Notes: generated by a model not told the origin, from the sequence alone. A stretch of 64,000 bases of DNA from QHXW01 sp963768075 (GCA_963768075.1 CAVYHD010000002.1:1-64000); one strand, 5' to 3'; counted from the first letter of the stretch, positions 18,864-28,397 are shown. Program-made: numbers and translations.

Positions 18864-18879
18864 TTATACTTTAGTATAA
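18864..18879 (-). promoter_or_regulatory. Palindromic operator/promoter of the toxin-antitoxin pair
   Basis: TTATAC and GTATAA form a perfect 6-bp inverted repeat with a 4-base spacer, directly upstream of the antitoxin start. Read on the minus strand it contains TATACT, a good -10 box. This fits a promoter that is covered when the antitoxin or the complex binds. Confidence 0.55.
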
Positions 18880-18963
18880 TTCCTGGTTGAAGGGTTTTCA
18901 AGGCCGGTAGCTGGCCGAAGCTTGCCGGGGGATGCTACCCGCCGCCCATGAAACAATAGTCTT

Positions 18964-20597
18964 CATGCCCGCCCAAAACCCCGCTCCTCCCACCCCCATC
19001 GCCCGCGCGGCCCACATGCGCCATCTCGTCGAGAAGCTCCACCATCTCGAAGAGCAGGCTTCGCGAAGGCGGCGGCGCGAGCGCAAATCGAGAAGCAGCA
19101 TCGCGCCGGCAAGCTCACCGCGCGCGAGCGCATCGCGCAGCTGCTCGACCCCGGCGCGCGCTTCCTCGAAATCGGCCTGCTGATCGCCTACGACCAATAC
19201 GACGGCCAGGCGCCCGCCGCCGGCGTGGTCACCGGCATCGGCAAAATCGAAGGCCGCCCCGCCGTCATCGTCGCCAACGACGCCACCGTCAAAGCCGGCG
19301 CGTGGTGGCCCGAGACCATCACCAAGATTCTGCGCGCGCAGGAAATCGCCATGCGCAACCGCGTGCCGATCGTCTATCTGGTGGATTCGGCCGGCGTCAA
19401 TCTTCCTTATCAGGACGGCATTTTCCCCGGCCAGTATGGCGCGGGCCGCATTTTCTTCTATAATTCACTTATGCGGCGCAAGCTCCGTGTGCCGCAGATC
19501 GCCGCCGTGATGGGTCCGTGCATCGCGGGCGGCGCCTATCTTCCCGCGCTCAGCGACGTCATCATCATGGTGGAGAACACGAGCTTCATGGGCCTGGGCG
19601 GCCCGAATCTCGTCAAGGGAGCGACCGGCCAGTCGATCGATCAGGAATCGCTCGGCGGCGCGCATCTGCACACCGCAATCAGCGGCGTGGCGCACTACAT
19701 GCGCGAAGAACGACGACGCATTGTCTCGACATGATCCGCGCACGCTTCCGCCAGTTCCCCGCGCCCGCTGCCGCGCACCGCCGGCGCACCGAGCCCGCCA
19801 GCGCTCGCCGAAGATCTCTACGCGCGTTCTGCCCGCCGATCATCGCCTGCCCTACGAGATCGAAGACGTGCTCTTGCGCATCTTCGACCGCGACGATTTC
19901 GTCGAATTCCAACCCGAGTTCGCGCCCGAAATGCTCTGCGCCAACGCGCGCCTCGAATGGGCATCCGGTCGCCGTGATCGCCAACCGCCGCGGTTTCCTC
20001 AAGCCCCGTCCGCGCATCGGCGGCATCATCTACACCGAGACCGCGCGCAAAGTGGCGTACTTCGTCGAAACTGGCCGAACGCGCTCGGACGCCGCATCAT
20101 TTACATGCAGGATGTCTCCGGTTTCATGGTCGGCAGCGAAGCCGAGAGCGAAGGCATCATCCGCGCCGGAGCCGAGATGGTGGAAACGATGTCCTGCGCC
20201 ACCGTTCCGCGAATCGTGCTCACCATCAATCACGCCAGCGGCGCCGGCTACTACGCCATGGCCGGCCAGGGCTTCGATCCCAACTTCACTTTCAGTTGGC
20301 CCACCGCGCGCATCGGCGTGATGGAAGGCGATTCCGCCGTGCAGGCGCTCTTCTCCGTCGAAATCGAGAAGCTGGAAATCGAGCGGCCAGCCCATGCCCG
20401 AGGACTTGCAGCAATCCATCGAACGCACCCGCGCCGATTACGAGCGCTGGCTGGATGCGAAGATACGCCGCCGCCCGCGGCCACTGCGACGCATTGATCG
20501 ATCCCGATGGAAACCCGCGAAGTGCTGACGCTGGCCCTCGAAGTCACGCATGCAACGCCCGCGCGCGACGCCGCGCTTGCGCTGGAGACGCTTATGA
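18964..20597 (+). pseudogene. Acyl-CoA carboxylase carboxyltransferase (beta) subunit, frameshifted in this sequence
   Basis: Joined fragments give a ~540-aa carboxyltransferase of the propionyl-/methylcrotonyl-CoA carboxylase type. The N-terminal half carries RIAQLLDPGARFLEIG, a VNLPYQDGIFP segment, GPCIAGGAYLPALSD and GLGGPNLVKGATG (acyl-CoA side). The C-terminal half carries IYMQDVSGFMVG, NHASGAGYYAMAGQGFDP and a terminal HCDALIDPMETR. Frame changes are visible near 19060, 19705, 19790, 19960, 20085, 20390 and 20455, and one more is needed to reach a TGA at 20595-20597 that overlaps the next ATG. All motifs are intact, which favours sequence error over decay. The biotin carboxylase subunit is not in the window. 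Confidence 0.75.
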
Positions 20598-21936
20598 TCC
20601 GCATCGCCAACGGCCAAGGCTTCTGGGGCGACTGGCTCGAAGCGCCCGTCCGCCTGGTCGATCAAGGCCCGATCGACTACCTGGTCCTCGACTATCTCGC
20701 CGAAGTCACCATGTCGATCCTGCAAAAGCAGAGCAGGCCGACCCGGCGCTCGGCTACGCCCGCGACTTCCCTCCCCTCATCGGCCGTATCTCGCAAGCCG
20801 ATGCTCGATCGCAACATCAAGGTCATCGCCAACGCCGGCGGCGTCAATCCCATCGCCTGCGCCCAAGCCGTTCGCAAAGTCGCGCCCGAGCTCAAAGTCG
20901 CCGTCGTCCTCGGCGACGATGTCTTCAACTCGCATCGACGAATTCCTCGCCAAAGGCTACGAGATGCGCCGATCTGGATACCGGCGCAGCCCATCACCAC
21001 GATCCGCGACCGCATCCTGAGCGCCAACGCCTACATCGGCGCATTTCCTCTCGCCGAAGCGCTGGACACCGGCGCGCGACGTCGTGATCGCCGGCCGATC
21101 CACCGACACCGCGCTCACTCTCGGCCCCATGGTCCACCAGTTCCACTGGAACCGAGACGATTGGGACAAACTCGCCGCCGGCACCATCGCCGGGCACATC
21201 ATCGAATGCGGCGCGCAGATGCACCGGCGGCAACTGCCAGGTCGATTGGCAAAACATTCCCGACATGGCCAACATCGGCTACCCGATCGTCGAAGCCGAA
21301 CCGGACGGAACGTTCATCGTCACCAAACACCCAGGAACGGGCGGCCGCGTCCATTCCGACACCGTCAAGGAGCAACTTGCTTTATGAACTCGGCGATCCG
21401 CAACACTACATCACGCCCGATTGCATCGCCGATTTCACCACTATCCAACTGGCCGACATCGGCCCGGATCGTGTTCGCGTCACCGGCATTCGCGGCCGCG
21501 AGCGGCCCGCAAACCTCAAGCTTTCGATCAGTTACGCGAACGGATGGAAGGCCATCGGAACGCTGGTTTACAGTTGGCCGCAGGCCGTCGAAAAGGCGCG
21601 CGCGGCCGACCGCATCGTGCGCGGCGCCTGGCTCACTCGGCCTTACCTTTCGACGAAATCTACACCGAATTCTTCGGCGTGAACGCCTGCCACGGCCCGG
21701 CCGCGCCCCGGCTATCCGATCCGCCCGAAGTCCAACTGCGCATCGGCGTTAGCGAGGGCAGGATCGCAAGAGCCGTCGATCGCTTCACGCGCGAACTGAT
21801 TCCGCTGGTGCTTAACGGCCCGCCCGGCGCAACCGGCTTCGGCGACGGCCGTCCGCCGGTTCGCGAAATCGTGGCTTACTGGTCGGCGCTGATCCCGCGC
21901 GAAGAAATCAAAAGTTCGATCGAGGTGATCGGATGA
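20594..21936 (+). pseudogene. AtuA-family protein (DUF1446), frameshifted in this sequence
   Basis: Fragments joined across frames match the acyclic terpene utilisation AtuA / DUF1446 family (~450 aa). Visible segments are IRIANGQGFWGDWLEAP at the start, DYLVLDYLAEVTMSIL, IKVIANAGGVNPIACA, a DVVIAGRSTDTALTLGP stretch, GGRVHSDTVKEQLLYE and a C-terminal VNACHGP. Shifts occur near 20730, 20790, 20930, 20975, 21075, 21225, 21365 and 21635. The start at 20594 overlaps the carboxyltransferase stop and the end overlaps the small gene that follows (ATGA). Context with an acyl-CoA carboxylase suggests catabolism of a branched acyl-CoA; the reaction of AtuA itself is unsettled. Confidence 0.7.
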
Positions 21937-22252
21937 AGATCCCGCTAGCTCAAATCGCGCATACCCGCTCCGGCGACAAGGGCGACACCTCCAACATCGG
22001 CGTGATCGCTTTTAAGCGAGAGTGATTACCCATTGCTGGTTCGTGAATTAACGGCGGAGCGCGTCAAAGAATTCTTCGGCGATCTGGTCAAAGGGCGAGG
22101 TGGAGCGCTTCGAGCTGCCCAATCTCGGCGCGATAAATTTGTTGTTACATGAAGCGCTGGGCGGCGGCGGCACGGTCTCTCTCCGGGTCGACGCGCAGGG
22201 CAAAACGCTCGGTGCGGCACTGCTGCGAATGCAAATTAACGTCGATGAGTGA
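21933..22252 (+). pseudogene. Small AtuA-associated protein (RSGDKGDTSNIGV family), frameshifted in this sequence
   Basis: The frame starts at an ATG overlapping the AtuA stop and encodes MKIPLAQIAHTRSGDKGDTSNIG, the hallmark of the ~100-aa partner often encoded beside or fused to AtuA. One shift near 22020 and one near 22095 interrupt it. After joining, it continues through DYPLLVRELTAERVKEFFGDLV and FELPNLGAINLLLHEALGGGG to a TGA at 22252. With AtuA and the carboxyltransferase it forms a tightly overlapping three-gene unit. Confidence 0.65.
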
Positions 22253-22388
22253 GCGGTATACCACATGTTGGGGTCATCTCGAAAACAACCCTCTGTGTCG
22301 TGTGGAATATACTTTACTTTTCAATTCCCCGCGCTTAGTATGGTCACAATGCGCAGAATTTGCGTCTCTAAAGCTTGGGAGGTAGGGC

Positions 22389-25300
22389 TTGCTTAGGCTG
22401 AAGCGGCTGGAGCTGCTGGGTTTCAAATCGTTTTGCGATCGCACCGAACTCCGGTTCAACGGCGGTGGGATCGCGGCGGTCGTTGGTCCGAACGGCTGCG
22501 GCAAGTCGAACCTGAGCGACGCGATCAGTTGGGTGCTCGGGCGAGCAGTCGGCCAAGAGCCTGCGCGGGGCGCGGATGGAAGACGTGATCTTCGCCGGAA
22601 CCCGCGAGCGCAAGCCGACGGGCATGGCGCACGGTCACGATGACCTGGTGGATCCGACGTGCATCGACCCGCGGCCACAAACTGCAGCCGGCGGATGGAA
22701 GGCAACCGCAGCAAGCCCGGCGAAATCACCATCACCCGCCGCCTGTACCGCTCGGGCGAAAGCGAATACCTGATCGACGGCCACCAGGCCCGCCTGCGCG
22801 ACATTCAGGATCTGTTCATGGGCACGGGTCTCGGTCCGGAAAGCTACGCCATCATCGAGCAGGGCCGCATCGGGCAGATTCTGAGCTCGCAAGCCGCAGG
22901 ACCGCGCGGCCGATCATCGAAGAAGCCGCCGGCATCAGCAAATACAAGACCCGCAAGCGCCTGGCGGAAGCGAAACTGGAAAGCGCCAGCAGAATCTGGC
23001 GCGCGTGTTCGACATTCTCGAAGAAGTGGCCCGGCAGGTAAATTCGCTCAAGCGCCAGGCATCCAAGACGCGGCGCTACGGGAGCTGAAGGCCGAGATGG
23101 ACGCCAAGCTGCGCCTGGTGCTGGCGGCGCGGTTCCGGCAGCTGGAGCGCGAGGCGGCCAAGGCGGCGCTCGATCTGAATCTGGCTTCGAACGAGCTGCG
23201 CACGATCTCGGAAGACAGTCACGGCCAGCGAGCAGGAGCGCGAGCGGCTGCAGAACGTCCTGCTACGAGACCGAAGCGCGCTTGACGGCGGCTGCGCGCG
23301 GAGCTGGCCGCGTTCGAACTGGAGGCGGAGCGCACGCGCGGCCGCCTGGAGGCGCAGGTGCGGGAAACCGGGGCCATCGAAGAGCGCATGGCGCAGGGCG
23401 GAGCGCGAGGTGCAGGAGCTGGAAACGCGCTCGAACGCACTCGCGGGCGAGCGCGACACGCACCACGCCGCCACGGCGGAACTGGATGGAGCAGATCAGA
23501 CGGCGCGCGCCAGCGCATGCTGGAGAACAACCAGGCAGCGCGACAGCCTGCAAGTCACGCGTGCGCGAGCACGGGAAGTCGATCGAAGACGGCCGCATTG
23601 CCGTTCTGCGGCTGATTGGCGAAACCTCCACGCTCCAGAATCAGCTGGCGCAGATCGAAGAGTACCTGGCCGGCATCGAGCGCGAAACAGCGCGCGCTCG
23701 ACAAGGAAGAAGAACGGCGGCGGCGGAAATCGACGCGGCTCGCAAAGGCGCGCAAAGAGATTTCCGAATCCATGGCGCAGCGCCAGCTGGAACTCGAAGC
23801 GGTCAGCGGCGAGCGCCATCGCACCGAAGAGGAACTGCGGTGCAGCGCCAGAGCGCCGCAGCGGAACTGCGCGGCCAGATCGACACGCTGCGCGCGGAGT
23901 TCTCGCGGCTGCACGCGCGCAAGGAATCGCTCGAAGAGATTCTGTCGCATCGCGCTTATACGACCGAATCGGTGAAGCGGCTGTTCGGCGCGCTCGAAAC
24001 GGCGGCGGCGGACTTCCGTCCGCTGGGGCGTGCTGGCCGATTTCGTGGAAGTGGATCCGGCGTACGAGCGGCCGGCGGAAGAATTTCTGCACGACGAGCT
24101 GGAATACGTGGTGGTGGAGAACTGGGAGCAGGCCGAGCGCGGGCATGGAGCTGCATGCGCGCCGACCTCGCGAAGGCCGCGCCACGTTCCTGGTGCAGTG
24201 GAAGGCGGGTGTGCAGCCGCAGCGGCGCCGGAGCCATCCCGCCGGAGATCTGCCACGGCTGACGCGATTATCTTCCGGCTCACCAACGGCTTCGCCGGGC
24301 AGGCGCTCGATCTGCTGCCGCGCCTGGCCAATTGCTGTCATCGCGGAAGACCGCGCCGAGGCACAGCGCCTGGCGGAAGCGTATCCGCGACCTCTATTTT
24401 CTGCTGCCCGACGGTCTCTGCTACCACGGCCGCACGCTGACGCGGCGGAAAGAAAACGGCCAGCGGTCCGCTGGCCATGAAGCGCGAACTGCGCGAGCTG
24501 AGCCGGACGCTCGCAGTTCGCGAAAGCGAGCTGTCGGACGTCGCGTGGCGCGCGCCGACGCGCTGGATCGCGAAATCGCGGTGCTCGAAAGCGAGCTCGA
24601 GCGGCTGCGCGCGCTGCAACAGGCGCGCGAGAAGGACACGCTGGCGCTCGATCACGAGATGCGCAAGCTCACCGAGGAGAACGTCGCGCGCCAACTCGCG
24701 GATTTCGGTGGCGCGGCTCGAACTGGAACGGCTGCAAGCGCGAGAAGCGAGCGCTCCCTCGAGCAGCGCGAGCGGAATCGCGAGGCGGTGGCCGAAAAGG
24801 AAGCACAGCGCGCCGAGCGGGAGCAGGCGCTGGCCGACGCAGCGCGAGGAGATGGAGAAGCTCGAAGCCGACGCCGCGCGAATCGGCGAAGAACACGCGG
24901 CGCTGCGCGTCGAACTGGCGGGTCTGGAAGAACGGCATCGCGCCGAGCGGGCTTCGCTGGCGCGCGCTGGAAGCGCAACTCGGCGGAAGTCGACGGGCCG
25001 GCGCGATGAGCTGACGCGCGGAGATCGAGCGCCTGGGCATCGATCGCGCGCGCCTGCTGGCCGATAACATCGAGCTGGATCGGAAGTCGGCGGAGCTCGC
25101 CGCGGAGATCATCGCCGCGGAAGCCGAAGTCGAACCGCCATGGCGTTCGAGGAAACGCAGCTCCGCGAAATGCTGGCCGGAGTGGACGAGAAGCTCAAGG
25201 GGTTGCGGGCGGAGGTGGAGGCGGCGCATCAGAAGCGCTCCGAGATTGAAGTCGAGCTGGTGAAGAAGCAGGCGGAGTTGAAGTATCCTGGACGAGACCA

Positions 25301-26056
25301 GCCGCAAGGAGCTGGACTGCGCGCGTGGACGAACTGGTGCCGGCCGACGAAACTGCTGCCGGACGGCGACGCGCTCGACGCGAAGCCGAGCGGCAGTACG
25401 ACGAGATCCGCGCGCGCATCGAAGCGCTGGGGCCGATCAATCCGCAGGCGCTCGAGGAATTCCAGGAGTGCCAGCAGCGCCACGATTTCCTGAGCGCGCA
25501 GCGGCAGGACCTGCTCGATTCCATCCGCGACACCGAGAAAGCGATCCAGGAGATCGACGAAGTATCGCGCCAGAAATTCACCGAAGCGTTCGAGGCCATC
25601 AACGAGCAATTTCCGCGAGGCGTTCCAGACGCTGTTCGGCGGCGGGTCGGGCGAGATGCGCCTGACCGACGAAACGAACCTCACCGACTGCGGCATCGAC
25701 ATCATCGCATCGCCTCCCGGGCAAGAAGCTGCAAAACGTGCTGCTGCTTTCGGGCGGCGAGAAGGCGCTGACGGCGCTGGCGCTGCTGATGGCGATTTTC
25801 CGCTATCAGCCCAGCCCGTTCTGCGTGCTGGACGAAGTGGACGCGCCGCTCGACGAAGCCAACATCGGCCGGCTCACGCGGCTGCTGCGCGAGATGTCAG
25901 CGCGACACGCAGTTCATCGTCATCACGCACTCCAAGAAGACGATGGAAGCGGCGCAGGCGATGTACGGCGTCACGATGCAGGAGCCGGGCGTTTCACGAC
26001 TGGTGAGCGTGAAGTTCGACGGACATGCAGCGGTGGCGGCGGCACCGGCGGCGTAG
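22389..26056 (+). pseudogene. smc: Chromosome segregation SMC protein, heavily frameshifted in this sequence
   Basis: The gene starts at a TTG (22389) behind GGGAGG and opens MLRLKRLELLGFKSFCDRTEL, with Walker A GPNGCGKSN near residue 35. The signature LLLSGGEKALTALALLMAIF (~25740) and Walker B FCVLDEVDAPLDEANI lie near the end, and long Glu/Ala/Arg-rich coiled coils flank a hinge region. The ~3.7-kb span fits the usual ~1,190-1,220 aa. Dozens of one-base gains and losses shift the frame; examples are an extra G near 22527, an extra G near 22632 and an extra C near 22890. Since smc is normally essential and all motifs survive, sequence error is far more likely than inactivation. Role: DNA condensation with ScpA and ScpB, which are not in the window. 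Confidence 0.85.
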
Positions 26057-26126
26057 GGGAAACATCTTCGGTTTAGCCTCTCGGCGCTCTGACGCGCGCT
26101 ATATTCTCCCAGGCAGGTCGGTCCGA

Positions 26127-26157
26127 TTGAAGTAGAACGATAAATACGCTATTATCG
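26127..26157 (+). promoter_or_regulatory. Sigma-70-like promoter with overlapping inverted repeat, ahead of the Nmad cassette
   Basis: TTGAAG (26127-26132) and TATTAT (26150-26155) are separated by exactly 17 bases. They would start transcription about 15 bases before the Nmad2 ATG. An inverted repeat CGATAA (26138-26143) / TTATCG (26152-26157) straddles the spacer and the -10 box, an ideal place for a repressor to block RNA polymerase. Confidence 0.55.
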
Positions 26158-26177
26158 ACGGCGCCTGAGAGCGTGTC

Positions 26178-26768
26178 ATGAAGCTTTACTCGTACGTGGT
26201 TGAGCATGACACCGGGCATGCCCCCAACCCATATTTCGGTCTTTGCACTCTCTGCCGCTGCAAATACCGCAAGCGTCCTGGAAATCCATCGAACATAGTC
26301 GAGCTGGCGGAGAAGGGCGATTGGATCGTGGGTACGGGTGGTGCGAACAGGAAGAAGAGCGCTGGTAACGGGAAGCTGGTCTACGCAATGAGAGTGGATG
26401 AGAGGTGTACGCGCTTGAAGTACTGGAGCGACCGTCGGTTCGCCAGAAAGAAGGCTCGCCAGTCCGGCACCTGTGAGCAAAAGCAGGGAGACAACATACA
26501 GCCGGTTAAGGACTTTGAGAAGCACGGACAGTTTGTCCTCATCTCGCGGCATTTCTACTATTTCGGGGCAAAAGCAATTGACATTCCGAAGAAGTTCTCC
26601 GACATCGAAAAGAAAGGCCCGGGATTCAAGAGCAGTTTCGATTCAGCTTACATCGGCCGGTTCGTGAAATGGCTGGAGCGCCGGGGCAAACCGGGCAAAT
26701 ACGGGGAGCCGTGCCTCAAGGACGACCATCAGCCGATGGGTAGCAGGAAATGCACGTCGTCTTACTGA
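26178..26768 (+). CDS. Nmad2 (nucleotide modification associated domain 2) protein
   Basis: This 196-aa soluble protein opens MKLYSYVVEHDTGHAPNP and contains CTLCRCKYRKR, a GDWIVGTGG loop and KLVYAMRVDE. These are segments recognised from the Nmad2 family, first delineated in genomic surveys of DNA-base hypermodification systems. CTLCRC adds three Cys that could bind metal. The biochemical role of Nmad2 is unknown; it is thought to handle modified bases or nucleotides. Base composition is visibly lower in GC than the flanking genes, which suggests transfer. It is first of three same-strand genes and overlaps the next by 19 bases. A 159-codon opposite-strand frame over this gene is treated as a shadow. 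Confidence 0.7.
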   Translation: MKLYSYVVEHDTGHAPNPYFGLCTLCRCKYRKRPGNPSNIVELAEKGDWIVGTGGANRKKSAGNGKLVYAMRVDERCTRLKYWSDRRFARKKARQSGTCEQKQGDNIQPVKDFEKHGQFVLISRHFYYFGAKAIDIPKKFSDIEKKGPGFKSSFDSAYIGRFVKWLERRGKPGKYGEPCLKDDHQPMGSRKCTSSY

Positions 26769-27472
26769 GGGTCGGCATAGACATGGGTTCAGGGGGAATC
26801 CACGGCCCACTTTTCAGAGACGGTTCATTCGAGTACATCCCAATTCCGGACCGGTTCGGAGGCGAAGGGGTCGACGAGAGGATGTATGGAAACAGTCTCG
26901 GCAGGGGAGGAAGAAAACTGATTGATTACTTCCCTGAAAGTCGCCGCGCGAGATTGTGGCGCCAGCCCGTCCACTTCGACCCCGAGTTTGAGACGTTTAC
27001 TTACGGTGATCCAACGCCGCCCAAGGCATCGCTGCGTCGGCTGAGCGAAGGCGACCTGTTGGTCTTCTACGCTGGCCTTAAGGGTTGGGATTTCGATTGC
27101 CCGCCCGCTCTGTATGTTATCGCCTACTTCCAAGTGGCGAAGGCAGGCCTTGCCACTTCGTATGGCCGAGCGGAATTAGCCGGGCTATTCAGGAACAACT
27201 TTCATGTCAGGCATCGCGGAGTCTTCGAGGACCAAAAGGATCGCCTCGTTCTAGTGAAGGGCAATGCGAGCAGCCGTTTGCTGAAGAGAGCGGTGAGGAT
27301 CAGCTCGGTCGGACGGGACAGAAGCGGCCGCCCTCTCCACAGGCTGGCGCCCGATATGCAAAACGTGTTCGGAGACTTCCATGGCAAAACCGGAATTCAG
27401 CGAAGCCCGCCACGATGGGTGACGCCGGAATTCAGCTCGCGCGCGGCACAGTTTGTTTTTGCACTTCGGTAG
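26750..27472 (+). CDS. Nmad3 (nucleotide modification associated domain 3) protein
   Basis: This 240-aa protein has the opening VLLRVGIDMGSGGIHGP and FEYIPIPDRF characteristic of Nmad3. It also has GDLLVFYAGL, an ALYVIAYFQV strand and a C-terminal VTPEFSSRAAQF. The function of the family is unproven, and it often travels with other modification-associated genes. The start overlaps the Nmad2 stop by 19 bases, so the two are very likely co-translated and work together. Composition is again less GC-rich than the chromosome around it. Confidence 0.7.
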   Translation: MHVVLLRVGIDMGSGGIHGPLFRDGSFEYIPIPDRFGGEGVDERMYGNSLGRGGRKLIDYFPESRRARLWRQPVHFDPEFETFTYGDPTPPKASLRRLSEGDLLVFYAGLKGWDFDCPPALYVIAYFQVAKAGLATSYGRAELAGLFRNNFHVRHRGVFEDQKDRLVLVKGNASSRLLKRAVRISSVGRDRSGRPLHRLAPDMQNVFGDFHGKTGIQRSPPRWVTPEFSSRAAQFVFALR

Positions 27473-27498
27473 GCCGGATTCGGTCTTGGTGTGTTTAA

Positions 27499-27957
27499 AT
27501 GGCAAAAGGTAAACAGCCACTGAAGCAAAGGCGAGACGTACATCGGACCCAATGGACAGCACAATTCGCCGTCGCGAGCGAACTATGTAAGCGCGGTTAC
27601 CAAGTCGCATTTACCATGGGGAACCACCCAGTCATTGACCTCATGGTTATCAGTCCTAAGGGTGCACCCTTCCTCGTAGATGTAAAGGGGCAATACAAGC
27701 ATAACTTCTGGCCGGTACAGCCAAAGAAGACACGCGAGAGGCTATTTTACCTGTTCGCGTTGGTGCCCGATGATGAGCAAAATCGGTTTTTCGTCCTCAC
27801 GCAGAAGGAGGTCGAGAAAGGAATCCGCGTCGACTTAGAGCACGCTAGGGCGCGGAGAAAGGCCAAAGGTCTTCCAGGTGAACCTGGCGCCTTTACTGGC
27901 GTGGAGTGGGACTTCGCAAGACGGTACGAGGACGCCTGGAAGGTGTTGCCAAAATGA
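27499..27957 (+). CDS. Small PD-(D/E)XK-type nuclease-like protein
   Basis: This 152-aa protein has a compact restriction-endonuclease-like core. E28 lies in an N-terminal helix (FAVASELCKRGY), D47 in HPVIDLMVI, and D61-V-K63 in FLVDVKGQ. Together these give the E...D...DxK arrangement of Mg-dependent nucleases. The basic N-terminus (KGKQPLKQRRDVHR) may bind DNA. It lies 26 bp behind Nmad3 on the same strand. The family was recognised only by motif; a Holliday-junction-like or other group I PD-(D/E)XK protein without cleavage activity remains possible. Its context suggests a DNA-cutting effector or processing enzyme for the Nmad pair. Confidence 0.65.
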   Translation: MAKGKQPLKQRRDVHRTQWTAQFAVASELCKRGYQVAFTMGNHPVIDLMVISPKGAPFLVDVKGQYKHNFWPVQPKKTRERLFYLFALVPDDEQNRFFVLTQKEVEKGIRVDLEHARARRKAKGLPGEPGAFTGVEWDFARRYEDAWKVLPK

Positions 27958-27967
27958 GAACGGTGAG

Positions 27968-28068
27968 GTAGCGCAGGGCAGCCGCGGGTTTGGCGGAGGA
28001 CCTGCGGGTTTTTCGCGCCGCCGACCAAAAGCCGCAGGTCCCCGCAAAAGCACGTGGCCCTGCGCTAC
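27968..28068. repeat. Nested palindromic element (~100 bp)
   Basis: An outer perfect 12-bp arm GTAGCGCAGGGC (27968-27979) pairs with 28057-28068, and an inner perfect 10-bp arm GGACCTGCGG (27998-28007) pairs with 28032-28041. The whole could fold as one long hairpin with an internal loop. It sits between the nuclease-like gene and the convergent HTH gene, so it could be a bidirectional terminator, a REP/BIME-like repeat or a small palindromic mobile element. Confidence 0.7.
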
Positions 28069-28082
28069 ATATCATCCCTCAT

Positions 28083-28397
28083 CTACGCCGCCCCTCGCAG
28101 CGGCGCCCGATCCACCGCCTTCGGCTCTCGCTCAATCACCAGTAGGTAGGCGCGTGCGGCGCTCTCTGGTGTCCGGCGGCGCTGCTCCCAGTCCTGCACG
28201 GCACGCGGGCTGAAACCAAAACGTCTGGCGAACTCCGCCTGGGATAGTCCGAACCGCTTGCGGATTGCCACATCGACCGCTGGTGGAACCTTGACCTCAT
28301 AGGTGTCCAGCTCAATTTCGCCTTTCGCGTGCGCAACCATCTCCTTGGCTGAGGCGATCAGCCGCTTGCCGAGAGTGGATTGTTTCTTTGTCGCCAT
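28083..28397 (-). CDS. NadS-like HTH (XRE) antitoxin-type regulator, apparently orphan
   Basis: This 104-aa protein has a C-terminal helix-turn-helix (LSQAEFARRFGFSPRAVQDWEQRRRTPES, shown here only as the motif core SQAEFARRFGFS) typical of HigA/NadS antitoxins that pair with RelE/HigB toxins. The upstream partner position (28398-28490) holds no toxin frame; a nitrilase gene ends there instead. It may be a solitary regulator, possibly acting on the neighbouring convergent Nmad cassette, but that is speculative. Confidence 0.75.
   Translation of the reverse strand: MATKKQSTLGKRLIASAKEMVAHAKGEIELDTYEVKVPPAVDVAIRKRFGLSQAEFARRFGFSPRAVQDWEQRRRTPESAARAYLLVIEREPKAVDRAPLRGAA

Noticed and set aside
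18964..26056. Programmed ribosomal frameshifting as explanation for the broken frames
   Set aside because: There are far too many shifts in both directions and no recurring slippery site with a downstream structure; local error is simpler.
26073..26552. 159-codon minus-strand frame over the Nmad2 gene
   Set aside because: It lies antisense to a frame with recognisable Nmad2 motifs, promoter and co-directional partners, and shows no family feature of its own.
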